A model generated the notes under the pieces. It was given only the letters and a program-made list of their open reading frames with translations, was not told where the DNA came from and did not search any database. The translations under genes and the position numbers were made by a program. Positions 8,671-17,081 of a DNA stretch of 64,000 nucleotides are shown here, one piece after another. Position 1 is the first letter of the stretch, and the number at the start of each line of letters is the position of its first letter. The DNA lies in NCBI GenBank assembly GCA_041397765.1, contig JAWKWA010000016.1:1-64000 (forward strand). Direction: 5' to 3'. This DNA comes from JAWKWA01 sp041397765 (GTDB lineage Bacteria > Pseudomonadota > Alphaproteobacteria > Rhizobiales > Hyphomicrobiaceae).

Positions 8671-10461
8671 TCAGCGCTTGATGGCGAAGCGGACCTGCAG
8701 ATTGTGCACCGCCTCCGGCGGCGCGGGGATGCGCGCCTGAAAGCGGCTGCGCTTGCCGGGCGGTAGCGCCGAGCGGCGGACCGGGGTCGCCCAGCTGAAC
8801 AGCTCCAGCCCCTCCTCGTCGAGGAAGGCGAACACCACGGTCGGCACCTTGACCGGCTCATCGGTGATGTTCTCGATTTCGCCGGAGATGTCGAGGGCGG
8901 GGCGTCCCTTGCCGTCGGCCGACCACTGATAGGCGACGTCATGGAAGACGAGGCCGCGCACATTCACCGGCATGCCGAGCGCCGCATAAATGCTGGCCGA
9001 GCCCGGAAGGGCGCGCGCCACCTCGACGCGGCCGAGGACGAGGAAGGCGATGAGCCCGGCGAGGGCGAGAACGAGCGCGAGCCAGCCGATCAGCACGCCG
9101 GCGGCGCGGCGGCCGCCGCCGCGACGGGCGTCGGGAAACGGCCCCTCGAGCTCCTCGCGGTCAAAATCGTCGATGCCGGTTTCCCCGGGGAGAGGGTCGG
9201 ACATGCCCCCGACGTCGAACTCGGCGTCACGGCGGCGCGCTTCCATGCCGGCGGTCGAGGCCGGCATCTCGGCGCCGCGCCGGCCGCGCTCTGGATGGCC
9301 GCGCTCGCGCTCGGGATGGCCGAGGGAGCCGCGCTCACCTGGCATTCCATAGCTCTGGCCGGTCGCCCAGCTGTCGGCGTCATCGTCGGGCGCGCGCATC
9401 GGTCCACGCCCATGGTCGACCCGCGGCGGTCGCCCGCGCAGATCGGCCGTACGTGGGCCGGGGCGGCCGGGCCGCTCGTCGAAGCTGCCGCCGGGCTCGC
9501 CACGAGGCCCCGCATCGCCGGGCCTGACATCGAGCCGGGCGTGCAGGTCGCCGGGCGCACCGGCTACACCGCCAGCCCCGGACGGCTCGTGGCCATGGAC
9601 GCCATTGACGCCATTGAGGGAGCGGACGGCTCGCGGGTCTGCCCCGATCCGCGGCTCGGAGGCAGGCTCGGCCGTGGCGCGTGATCGGCCCGGCCGCTCG
9701 TCATGGAAGCGGTCCGCGAAGGAGGTCTCGATCGGCGCCGCCCGCTCGATGGATGCCCGCTCGAGGGATGCCCGCTCGGGCTCGGCGGCGACGGGCTCGC
9801 GGCCGATCCTCGGCGACTCGCCGCGCGGTGCCTCGCCAGACCGGATGGGCGCACGCTCGCGACCGGCCGGGGCGGCGTCGGTGCGGCCTCGGGCCGCAAC
9901 CATGCCCGGCAGCGGCTCGCTCGGCCGGTCGGGCCTCAGATCGCCGAACTCGCGCAGGGTGGCAGAGGCGGCCGCCGCCGCGGCCTCGCCCAGGCCGGCG
10001 CCGGCGTCGTCGCCGTCCTTTGCCCCGTCGTCAGGGCCGGCCACCGAAGCGGCCGCCGCCGATCCGGCACGATCGGCCTCATCCGACCAGTCGTCGCCCG
10101 GCGGAGGTGTCGACTCCTCGTCGATCTCTTGGCCGGCTTCGTCTTCGCGATCGTCCGGAACCCCGCTTGCCTCGTGCGCCACCGGTGCAGCCTCAGACAC
10201 GGAGGCCGCGGGCGCCGCGACGGATGCGGCGGCCGACGCCCCCGCTGCGTCTGCCGTTTCGCGCGCGGCCGGCCCGCCGTCATCGGTGGCGGCGTCCGTT
10301 GCGCCCGCGTCCTGCGCGGCGCCGGCGGCCGGATCGTCCTGATGCACGGTCTCGACGCGCCAGACATGGGCGCAACGTGTGCATCGCACCCGTTTGCCGA
10401 GGACCTGGGTCTCGGGCGGGATGGGATATGTTGCGCTGCACTCGGGGCATTGAATGATCAT
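8671..10461 (-). CDS. MJ0042-type zinc-ribbon membrane protein with C-terminal DUF3426
   Basis: 596 residues. The N-terminus carries a zinc ribbon of MJ0042 type, MIIQCPECSATYPI, with cysteines 5, 8, 27 and 30. A long low-complexity region rich in Ala, Gly, Asp, Glu, Arg and Pro (about 45-450) is probably disordered. A single transmembrane segment at 455-478 precedes a ~115-residue domain resembling DUF3426 (GEIENITDEPVKVPTVVFAF...). The topology suggests a cytosolic metal-binding head and a periplasmic beta-rich tail. It is divergent from ftsE, an arrangement repeated in many Rhizobiales. The molecular function is unknown. The family assignment is firm at both ends; the middle is poorly conserved by nature. 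Confidence 0.88.
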   Translation of the reverse strand: MIIQCPECSATYPIPPETQVLGKRVRCTRCAHVWRVETVHQDDPAAGAAQDAGATDAATDDGGPAARETADAAGASAAASVAAPAASVSEAAPVAHEASGVPDDREDEAGQEIDEESTPPPGDDWSDEADRAGSAAAASVAGPDDGAKDGDDAGAGLGEAAAAAASATLREFGDLRPDRPSEPLPGMVAARGRTDAAPAGRERAPIRSGEAPRGESPRIGREPVAAEPERASLERASIERAAPIETSFADRFHDERPGRSRATAEPASEPRIGADPRAVRSLNGVNGVHGHEPSGAGGVAGAPGDLHARLDVRPGDAGPRGEPGGSFDERPGRPGPRTADLRGRPPRVDHGRGPMRAPDDDADSWATGQSYGMPGERGSLGHPERERGHPERGRRGAEMPASTAGMEARRRDAEFDVGGMSDPLPGETGIDDFDREELEGPFPDARRGGGRRAAGVLIGWLALVLALAGLIAFLVLGRVEVARALPGSASIYAALGMPVNVRGLVFHDVAYQWSADGKGRPALDISGEIENITDEPVKVPTVVFAFLDEEGLELFSWATPVRRSALPPGKRSRFQARIPAPPEAVHNLQVRFAIKR

Positions 10462-10726
10462 GGAGCCGCTCGGAATTTCGCCATTCTCATTGTGAATTTT
10501 AATGGAAAAAATGCAATCAGTAAGGCCGAATCACGATTCTTTCCATGGTCGGATGCTAGACGATCCGGGCGCCTTCGGAACCTCGCGGGGCCTCGATCTG
10601 AAGAATGATATGTGGATCGCCCGGATGATGGGGCCGGCCCGGCCGCCCCCTCGAGGGCGAGGACCGGCGCCCGACCCCATCGGGCATTGAGCGCGTCTGC
10701 GGCGCGGCGATTGGCGGGAGCAGCAT

Positions 10727-11383
10727 TTGATCCGTCTGCAAAATATCGGCCTCAGATACGGCCGAGGGCCCGCCGTGCTCAACGATGTCAGCTGCCATCT
10801 GCGGCCGGGCTCGTTCCACTTCCTGACCGGTCCCTCGGGCGCGGGAAAGACCTCGCTTCTGAGGCTGCTGTTCATGTCGCTGCATCCCAGCGACGGCCAG
10901 ATCTTCCTCTTCAATCAGAACGTGTCGCGGGTCTCGGCCGCCAAACGCGCACAATTGCGGCGCCGCATCGGCATCGTGTTCCAGGATTTCCGCCTGCTCG
11001 ACCATCTGACGACCTGGGAAAACGTCGCCCTGCCGCTGAGGGTGGTCGGCAAGCGCATGTCGGACTACAAGGAGGACGTCACCGATCTGCTGCAATGGGT
11101 CGGCCTCGGGGAGCGCATGCACGCCTATCCGCCGGTCCTTTCGGGCGGCGAGAAGCAGCGCGCGGCGATCGCCCGGGCGGTGATCGGCAAGCCAGAGCTG
11201 CTGCTCGCCGACGAGCCGACCGGCAACGTCGATCCGCAGATGGCGCGCCGGCTGCTCAGGCTGTTCGTCGAGCTCAACCGGCTCGGCACCTCGGTCGTCA
11301 TCGCGACCCACGACTACCAGCTCATGAAGCAATTCAAGGCACCGCGTCTGGAGCTCCACGAAGGCCATGTCCGCATCCTCTGA
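10727..11383 (+). CDS. ftsE: Cell-division ATP-binding protein FtsE
   Basis: ATPase of the FtsEX complex, which couples the cytokinetic ring to activation of periplasmic peptidoglycan hydrolases. 218 residues. Walker A GPSGAGKT is at 35-42, the signature LSGGEKQR at 138-145, Walker B LLLADEP at 158-164, and the switch histidine is in ATHD near the C-terminus. The start is a TTG at 10727 preceded by the purine-rich GGCGGGAG; MIRLQNIGLRYG fits known N-termini and no ATG fits better. ftsX begins 17 bp before the ftsE stop, so the two are translationally coupled. Confidence 0.95.
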   Translation: MIRLQNIGLRYGRGPAVLNDVSCHLRPGSFHFLTGPSGAGKTSLLRLLFMSLHPSDGQIFLFNQNVSRVSAAKRAQLRRRIGIVFQDFRLLDHLTTWENVALPLRVVGKRMSDYKEDVTDLLQWVGLGERMHAYPPVLSGGEKQRAAIARAVIGKPELLLADEPTGNVDPQMARRLLRLFVELNRLGTSVVIATHDYQLMKQFKAPRLELHEGHVRIL

Positions 11384-12440
11384 CCGAATGCCGCCAGACG
11401 CGACCATGCGAGGCGAGCCCGCGACCGGTCCGGCCGGCGCCTATGGACGCGAGACCACCCACGCGACGGGGGACAGCCGGCGCGGTGCCCGTCTCGATCT
11501 GCAGGCACCGACCAAGCAACAGCGCTCCGACCGGGCGATGGCCGCGGCACCGATCATCCCGGCGGGCTCGGTGACGGGCCGCTCGCTGACGCTCGTCATC
11601 ACCATCATGTGCTGCCTCGCCTGCCTGACCGCGGGCGCCGTCTACATGATCAACCAGTCGGCGGCGGCCTGGACGCGCAACATCGCCTCGGAGGTCACCG
11701 TCCAGGTCGAGCCGACGACCGTGCCGGTGGAGACCGAGCAGCGCGTGACCAAGGTCGCGATGTTCATGGCACGGCAGCCGGGCATCGTCTCGGTGAGGCC
11801 GCTGACGGCCGGAGAATCGGCCGATCTGCTGTCTCCCTGGCTCGGCAGCTCGGATGCGCTGAAATCCCTGCCCGTCCCCCGCCTGATCGCCATCGAGGTC
11901 GACCGCAACGCGCCGCCCGACATCGCCGGCCTCGCGGCGGCGGTCGAGAAGGATTTCGAAGGGGCGTTCCTCGACGACCACCGCCACTGGCAGGTGCAGA
12001 TCCGCACCGTGACGCGCTCCCTCGCGCTCGCCGGCCTCGCCATCCTCGCCCTCGTCGGCGCAGCGACCACCGCCATCATCATCTCGGCGACGCGATCGGC
12101 CATGGCCTCCAACCGCGAGATCGTCGAGGTGCTGCATTTCGTCGGGGCGACAGACCGTTTCATCGCGCGGGAGTTCGAGAAGCACTTCCTGACTCTCGGC
12201 ATCCGGGCGGGGTTCGTCGGTGCGGTGATCGCGATGGCGGTGTTCTTCCTCGCGCCGGTGGTGATGCCGCTGCTCGGCGGCGGCGTGGTGGCGGAGGCGG
12301 AGGTCCGCAACCTGTTCGGCGGCACCTCGCTCGACCTGCCGGGCTATCTGCTGCTCGGCATCGTCGTCGTGGTGATCGCGGCCCTTTGCATGCTGACCTC
12401 GCGCTACGGGGTGTTCCGCATCCTCAATGCGAGACTGTAG
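11367..12440 (+). CDS. ftsX: Cell-division protein FtsX
   Basis: Membrane partner of FtsE, linking the divisome to peptidoglycan hydrolase activators. 357 residues. A ~70-residue cytosolic N-terminal tail is followed by TM1 at about 73-95 and a periplasmic domain of roughly 115 residues (EVTVQVEPTTVPVETEQRV...). Three further helices complete the FtsX fold, from SLALAGLAILALVGAATTAI, from LTLGIRAGFVGAVIAMAVFF and from GYLLLGIVVVVIAALCML. It overlaps ftsE by 17 bp. A later in-frame ATG at 11388 would remove seven residues. The long basic/polar N-terminal tail is typical of alphaproteobacterial FtsX. Confidence 0.94.
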   Translation: MSASSDRMPPDATMRGEPATGPAGAYGRETTHATGDSRRGARLDLQAPTKQQRSDRAMAAAPIIPAGSVTGRSLTLVITIMCCLACLTAGAVYMINQSAAAWTRNIASEVTVQVEPTTVPVETEQRVTKVAMFMARQPGIVSVRPLTAGESADLLSPWLGSSDALKSLPVPRLIAIEVDRNAPPDIAGLAAAVEKDFEGAFLDDHRHWQVQIRTVTRSLALAGLAILALVGAATTAIIISATRSAMASNREIVEVLHFVGATDRFIAREFEKHFLTLGIRAGFVGAVIAMAVFFLAPVVMPLLGGGVVAEAEVRNLFGGTSLDLPGYLLLGIVVVVIAALCMLTSRYGVFRILNARL

Positions 12441-12594
12441 GCCGTAAGCCGTCGGGCCTCGCAAGGCCGCGGGCGTCGGCCGCAGGGGGTCACAATATGG
12501 TCCAAGCTATGCGTCAGGAGGGAGCAAGATCTGTCGCCGATCCGGGGGATAAGCTTCCGTCCGTGCTTGACGTGTAGCATCCCGGGGCGGGTCA

Positions 12595-13491
12595 ATGGAT
12601 CCGCGCGGTCGAACGCTCGAACCGTCTCGACCGGGGCGGGCCCGCCTGCCGGCGGAGATGCCGTCCAGACCCAGGGCTGCACAGATTTCCCAGGCATTTT
12701 CCGGCGGCATGGGAGCCGGCTCGTCGAAGGAGAATGCGACAGGACGAGAAGCCAGAGCACTTTCCGATCTCGTCTCGTCGGAAAGCACCCAAGCGGAGGT
12801 GGCGATCATCAGCGAGAGGCTCGCACGGCCTGTCAGTCTGCCCATGGCCGGGAGGCTTCTCACCCTTGCGGTGAGGAGCGTGCTCGGGCTGACGGTGCTG
12901 TTTTGCCTCGGCTTCGTCGTCTTTGCCCGGATCGTGACCGGCGAGCCCGACATGCGGCCCGAGCGGGCCGACGGGATCGTCGCGCTGACGGGAGGGGAGG
13001 CCCGCATCGACAGCGCCGTCAGGCTGCTCGCCGATGGCTATGCGCGCAAGCTGTTCATCTCTGGCGTCAATCCCAAGACCAGCAAGGGGGCACTGAGACG
13101 CCTCGCACCCGAAAATGACGATTTGTTCGACTGCTGCATCGAGATCGGCCACGAGGCGCAGGATACCACCGGCAACGCCACCGAGACGCGCGAATGGGCG
13201 GAACGGGCCGGCTTTCACTCGATCATCGTGGTGACGTCGAGCTACCACATGCCGCGCAGCCTCGTGGAACTGCGGCGGGCCATGCCGGGCATCGCCCTCA
13301 TCCCCCATCCGGTGGTGACGGACCGGTTCCGCCATCCCTATTGGTGGACGCATGGCGATGCCCTGCGCCTCGTCCTCAGCGAATATCTGAAGTTCATACC
13401 GGCCGCGGCGCGCTTCGCCCTCGCCCGCCTGCTCGGACCGCGCGCGGAGCAGGCGATCTATGCCGATACGGGCATGATGCCTCACCTGTAG
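12595..13491 (+). CDS. YdcF family (DUF218) membrane-anchored protein
   Basis: 298 residues. A ~80-residue N-terminal leader precedes one transmembrane helix (about 84-105). The DUF218 domain follows: DGIVALTGGEARIDSAV, LFISGVNP and the conserved TTGNATETREWAE and TSSYHMPRS motifs. Related SanA/ElyC/YdcF proteins act in envelope maintenance, but the biochemical activity is unsettled. The start at 12595 is uncertain; later starts such as ATG at 12658, 12709 or 12841 would trim the poorly conserved leader. It lies between ftsX and plsC on the same strand, a conserved Rhizobiales order that suggests an envelope role. Confidence 0.88.
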   Translation: MDPRGRTLEPSRPGRARLPAEMPSRPRAAQISQAFSGGMGAGSSKENATGREARALSDLVSSESTQAEVAIISERLARPVSLPMAGRLLTLAVRSVLGLTVLFCLGFVVFARIVTGEPDMRPERADGIVALTGGEARIDSAVRLLADGYARKLFISGVNPKTSKGALRRLAPENDDLFDCCIEIGHEAQDTTGNATETREWAERAGFHSIIVVTSSYHMPRSLVELRRAMPGIALIPHPVVTDRFRHPYWWTHGDALRLVLSEYLKFIPAAARFALARLLGPRAEQAIYADTGMMPHL

Positions 13492-13561
13492 GGCTGCCGG
13501 CTCCGGCCTCCCGCCCGCCGGCCCCGTTGCATTTGCCGGCCGACCCGTCCATCACTCGCCG

Positions 13562-14368
13562 ATGATCCGATCGCTTGCCTTTGCCGCGGCCTTCTACCTC
13601 GTCACGGCGCTGTTCCTCATTCTCGGCCTGCCGCTGCTCCTGGCGCCGCGTTCCTGGGCGATGGCGGGCCTCAAGGCGCATGCGCGGACCTGCCTGTGGC
13701 TGACGCACCATGTCGCCGGCATCGGTGTCGAAGTGCGTGGCCGCGAGAACTTGCCCGAAGGCGGCTGCCTCGTGGCGGCCAAGCACCAGTCGGCCTGGGA
13801 CACGTTCGCGCTCATCCCGCTGTTTCGCGATCCCGCGCTCGTCATGAAGGCCGAGCTGATGCGGATCCCCGTCTATGGCTGGTTCTCGCGGAAATTCGGC
13901 ATGATCGCGGTGCGCCGCGACAAGGGCCCCTCGGCGCTGCGCGCCATGCTCAAAGTGGCGCGGGCGCGGGCCGGCGAGGGCCGGGAGGTGCTGATCTTCC
14001 CCGAAGGCACGCGACGCAGCCCTGGCGCTCCCCCCGACTACAAGTCGGGCATCCTGCCGCTCTATGAGGCACTCGGCGTGCCCTGCGTGCCGATCGCCCT
14101 CAATTCGGGGCTCTACTGGCCGCGCCGGACGATCGCCAGGCATCCCGGCCGGATCATCGTCGAGATCCTGCCGGCGATCCCGCCCGGCCTCTCACGGCGC
14201 GAATTCCAGATCACGTTGCAGCGACAGATCGAGACGGCGGCGGATCGGCTGCTCGCCGAGGCGGCAAGGGGCCCCGGGGCCCCGCCACTGCCGCAGAGCG
14301 CGCGGGCGCGCCTCGCCGAGCTTGCCGGCCAGGGAGCCGAGCCGACGGCCGGCGATCACGGCGGGTGA
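13562..14368 (+). CDS. plsC: 1-acyl-sn-glycerol-3-phosphate acyltransferase
   Basis: Acylates lysophosphatidic acid to phosphatidic acid at the inner membrane. 268 residues. The N-terminal hydrophobic anchor is at about 5-35. The catalytic HX4D motif reads HQSAWD at 75-80, and the acyl-acceptor motif FPEGTR is at 146-151. A further block, GVPCVPIALNSG, follows. Lys instead of the usual Asn precedes the catalytic His, common in alphaproteobacterial members. The ATG at 13562 is 70 bp after the YdcF gene, so cotranscription is plausible. Confidence 0.93.
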   Translation: MIRSLAFAAAFYLVTALFLILGLPLLLAPRSWAMAGLKAHARTCLWLTHHVAGIGVEVRGRENLPEGGCLVAAKHQSAWDTFALIPLFRDPALVMKAELMRIPVYGWFSRKFGMIAVRRDKGPSALRAMLKVARARAGEGREVLIFPEGTRRSPGAPPDYKSGILPLYEALGVPCVPIALNSGLYWPRRTIARHPGRIIVEILPAIPPGLSRREFQITLQRQIETAADRLLAEAARGPGAPPLPQSARARLAELAGQGAEPTAGDHGG

Positions 14369-14393
14369 GCTGACCCGTCCCCGATCCGGACGA

Positions 14394-14443
14394 GTACAAA
14401 ACGGGAACATTTCCTTGACGGGGCGGCGACGGCGGCCTAGTCT
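14394..14443 (+). promoter_or_regulatory. Predicted sigma70-type promoter with LexA-like direct repeat, upstream of nrdJ
   Basis: TTGACG at 14415-14420 and TAGTCT at 14438-14443 are separated by exactly 17 bp, a good housekeeping promoter, with a start site expected near 14450. Overlapping its -35 are three 4-mers spaced by 7 bp: GTAC (14394), GAAC (14405) and TGAC (14416). The alphaproteobacterial SOS box is a GAAC-N7-GAAC (or GTTC-N7-GTTC) direct repeat, so this resembles a one-mismatch LexA site. The promoter call is moderate; the LexA suggestion is weak. Confidence 0.45.
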
Positions 14444-14526
14444 TCGGGGTGCGGGATGGATGGGCAGAGTGGTCGCGTATCGTTCCCCGTGGCCGCGCAG
14501 ACGACGAGGCACGACGCGCCGTGTTC

Positions 14527-16908
14527 ATGGAGCCGCTGATACCGATCGCGTCGGAGATCTGGAACCGCAAATACCGGCTGAAGGCGCCGGATGGCACGCC
14601 GATCGACTTGACGGTCGATGACACCTGGCGGCGCGTGGCGGAGGCAGCGGCGCTCGCCGAGCCGGCGGAGCGGCGGGCGGAGTGGGCCGGCCGCTTTCAC
14701 GAGGCGATGGCGGGGTTCGCGTTCCTGCCGGCTGGCCGCATCCTCGCGGGGGCAGGGGCGGGGCGGGCGGTGACGCTGTTCAATTGCTTCGTCATGGGCA
14801 CGATCGCCGACGATCTCGGGGCCATCTTCGAGAATGTGCGCGAAGCGGCGTTGACCATGCAGCAGGGTGGGGGGATCGGGCACGATTTCTCGACGCTTCG
14901 ACCGAGCGGCGCCCTCGTCTCGAGCATCGGTGCGGATGCCTCCGGTCCCGTCAGTTTCATGGACGTCTGGGACGCCATGTGCCGGACGATCATGTCGGCG
15001 GGGAGCCGGCGCGGCGCCATGATGGCGACACTCAGATGCGACCATCCCGATATCGAGCTCTTCGTCGCGGCCAAGCAGGAGGCGGCGCGGCTGCGGAACT
15101 TCAACCTGTCGGTGCTCGTCACCGACGCCTTCGTCGCCGCGGTCGAGGCGGATGCCGATTGGCCGCTCGTGTTCGCCGGCAAGGTCTACCGCACCGTCAA
15201 GGCCCGCGAGCTCTGGCAGCAGATCATGCGGGCGACCTACGACTATGCCGAGCCCGGCGTCATCTTCATCGACCGGGTGAACGCCCGCAACAATCTCGCC
15301 TATTGCGAGACCATCGCGGCAACCAATCCGTGCGGCGAGCAGCCACTGCCGCCGCATGGTGCCTGCCTGCTCGGCTCGATCGACCTCGCACGCCTCGTCG
15401 TCGACCCGTTCGGCGACCGGGCGGCACTCGACGAGGAGCGGCTAGATGGACTGGTGCGCACGGCAGTGCGGTTCCTCGACGACGTGATCGACGTGTCGCG
15501 TTATCCGCTGCCGAGCCAGGAGGCCGAGGCGCGGTCCAAGCGGCGGATCGGGCTCGGGCTCACCGGCCTCGCCGATGCGCTCGCCATGCTGCGGATGCGC
15601 TACGGCTCGGCGGAAAGCCTTGAAGCGGCGGAGCGCTGGATGGCGCGGATCGCGCGCACCGCCTATCTCGCCAGCGCCGAGATCGCCGCCGAGAAGGGGC
15701 CGTTCCCGCTCTACGACCGCAAGGCCTTCCTGAAAGCCCCGGGCGTCGCGGCGCTGCCGGCCGATGTGCGTCGGGCGATCTCGCGCCACGGCATCCGCAA
15801 CGGCCTCCTCACCTCGATCGCGCCGACCGGCACCATCTCGCTCTTTGCAGGAAACGTCTCGAGCGGGGTCGAGCCGATCTTCGACTATGCCTATCGCCGG
15901 CGCATCCTGGAAGCGGACGGCTCGACGCGCGAGGAGATGGTCGAGGACTATGCCTACCGGCTCTGGCGTCGAAAATTCGGCGCCGCCGCGCCGCTGCCCG
16001 ACTATTTCGTCCGTGCCGGCGATCTCGCCCCGGCCGATCACCTTGCGATGCAGGCGGCGCTGCAGCGGCACGTCGACAGCTCGATCTCCAAGACCATCAA
16101 CTGTCCGGCCGACATCCCGTTCGAGAGCTTCGCCTCGATCTATCTGGAGGCCTACCGGCTCGGGCTCAAAGGCTGCACGACCTTCCGGCCAAATCCGGTG
16201 ACGGGCTCGGTGCTGACGGCGGGGGCGGCCGCGAGCACGGGGCCGGTCGCCGATAGCGGGACGGCTGCGGGCCCGGGATCGGAGACGACCGTGGCGGCCG
16301 CGAGCGCGGTGCGGCCGCGGGACGGGGCGGGGCTTTCAACCGCGCATGCGGCGGGTGAGGCTGGCCGGCCGCCGGTCCTTGCCGACCAGTCCCGGCCGAT
16401 CGCCCGCGAGCCCGTGCTCGAGGGCTTCACCTACAAGCTGCGCTGGCCCGATTCCGACCATGCCATCTACGTGACGATCAACGACATCGCGCATGAAGGT
16501 CAGCGGCGGCCATTCGAGATCTTCATCAACTCCAAGAATCTCGAGCACTACGCCTGGACCGTGGCGCTGACGCGGATGATCAGCGCGGTGTTCCGGCGCG
16601 GCGGCGATGTCGGTTTCGTGGTCGAGGAGCTGAAGGCGGTGTTCGATCCGCGTGGCGGCCAATGGCTCGGCGGCCATTACGTGCCGAGCCTGCTCGCCGC
16701 CATCGGCGAGATCATCGAGCAGCACATGATCAGGACAGGATTTCTTTCACCAGGGGAGACCGCCGACCGCTTGCCGGAGATCGTCGCGCCGGTGGCGCCG
16801 GCCGAGGGGCGGCCGGCCCGCTTCTGCCCCCGCTGCCAGCAGCCGTCCTATGTCTTCAGCGAGGGCTGCTGGGTGTGCCATTCCTGCGGGTACTCGAAAT
16901 GCAGTTGA
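14527..16908 (+). CDS. nrdJ: Adenosylcobalamin-dependent (class II) ribonucleoside-diphosphate reductase
   Basis: Makes deoxyribonucleotides using a B12-generated radical, without oxygen. 793 residues from ATG 14527. Class II/R1-like landmarks are present: FNCFVMGTI with Cys87 (first redox cysteine), the QQGGGIGHDFSTLRPSGA block near 112-129, and the active-site loop NPCGEQ with Cys269 and Glu271. The APTGTISLFAGNVSSGVEP block follows. After a low-complexity linker comes a C-terminal segment (DHAIYVTINDIAHEG...) like the TSCPD domain of NrdJ, ending in a CPRC...CWVCHSCGYSKC cysteine tail that would re-reduce the active site. It is shorter than the ~1200-residue NrdJ usual in Rhizobiales, so it may be an accessory enzyme. 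An alternative GTG start is at 14449, but the predicted promoter argues against it. Confidence 0.92.
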   Translation: MEPLIPIASEIWNRKYRLKAPDGTPIDLTVDDTWRRVAEAAALAEPAERRAEWAGRFHEAMAGFAFLPAGRILAGAGAGRAVTLFNCFVMGTIADDLGAIFENVREAALTMQQGGGIGHDFSTLRPSGALVSSIGADASGPVSFMDVWDAMCRTIMSAGSRRGAMMATLRCDHPDIELFVAAKQEAARLRNFNLSVLVTDAFVAAVEADADWPLVFAGKVYRTVKARELWQQIMRATYDYAEPGVIFIDRVNARNNLAYCETIAATNPCGEQPLPPHGACLLGSIDLARLVVDPFGDRAALDEERLDGLVRTAVRFLDDVIDVSRYPLPSQEAEARSKRRIGLGLTGLADALAMLRMRYGSAESLEAAERWMARIARTAYLASAEIAAEKGPFPLYDRKAFLKAPGVAALPADVRRAISRHGIRNGLLTSIAPTGTISLFAGNVSSGVEPIFDYAYRRRILEADGSTREEMVEDYAYRLWRRKFGAAAPLPDYFVRAGDLAPADHLAMQAALQRHVDSSISKTINCPADIPFESFASIYLEAYRLGLKGCTTFRPNPVTGSVLTAGAAASTGPVADSGTAAGPGSETTVAAASAVRPRDGAGLSTAHAAGEAGRPPVLADQSRPIAREPVLEGFTYKLRWPDSDHAIYVTINDIAHEGQRRPFEIFINSKNLEHYAWTVALTRMISAVFRRGGDVGFVVEELKAVFDPRGGQWLGGHYVPSLLAAIGEIIEQHMIRTGFLSPGETADRLPEIVAPVAPAEGRPARFCPRCQQPSYVFSEGCWVCHSCGYSKCS

Positions 16909-16985
16909 TGGCGCGGGGCTCACCGCCGACGCGGCGACAAAGCCCGCAGGCCGCGGGCGCCGGGGACGGCGCGCGCTCATGCCTT

Positions 16986-17030
16986 CCCGAGCGATGCCTG
17001 CCCGAGCGATACCTGCCCGAGCGATGCCTG
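16986..17030. repeat. 15-bp tandem repeat, three copies
   Basis: Three head-to-tail copies of CCCGAGCGATGCCTG (the middle copy has one substitution) lie between the convergent nrdJ and MttB-family genes. No coding or hairpin role is evident. Confidence 0.7.
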
Positions 17031-17081
17031 GCCGCGGCCACGACGCGGCGGCGGCAGGCCGACACGCTCAGGACCGCCCCA

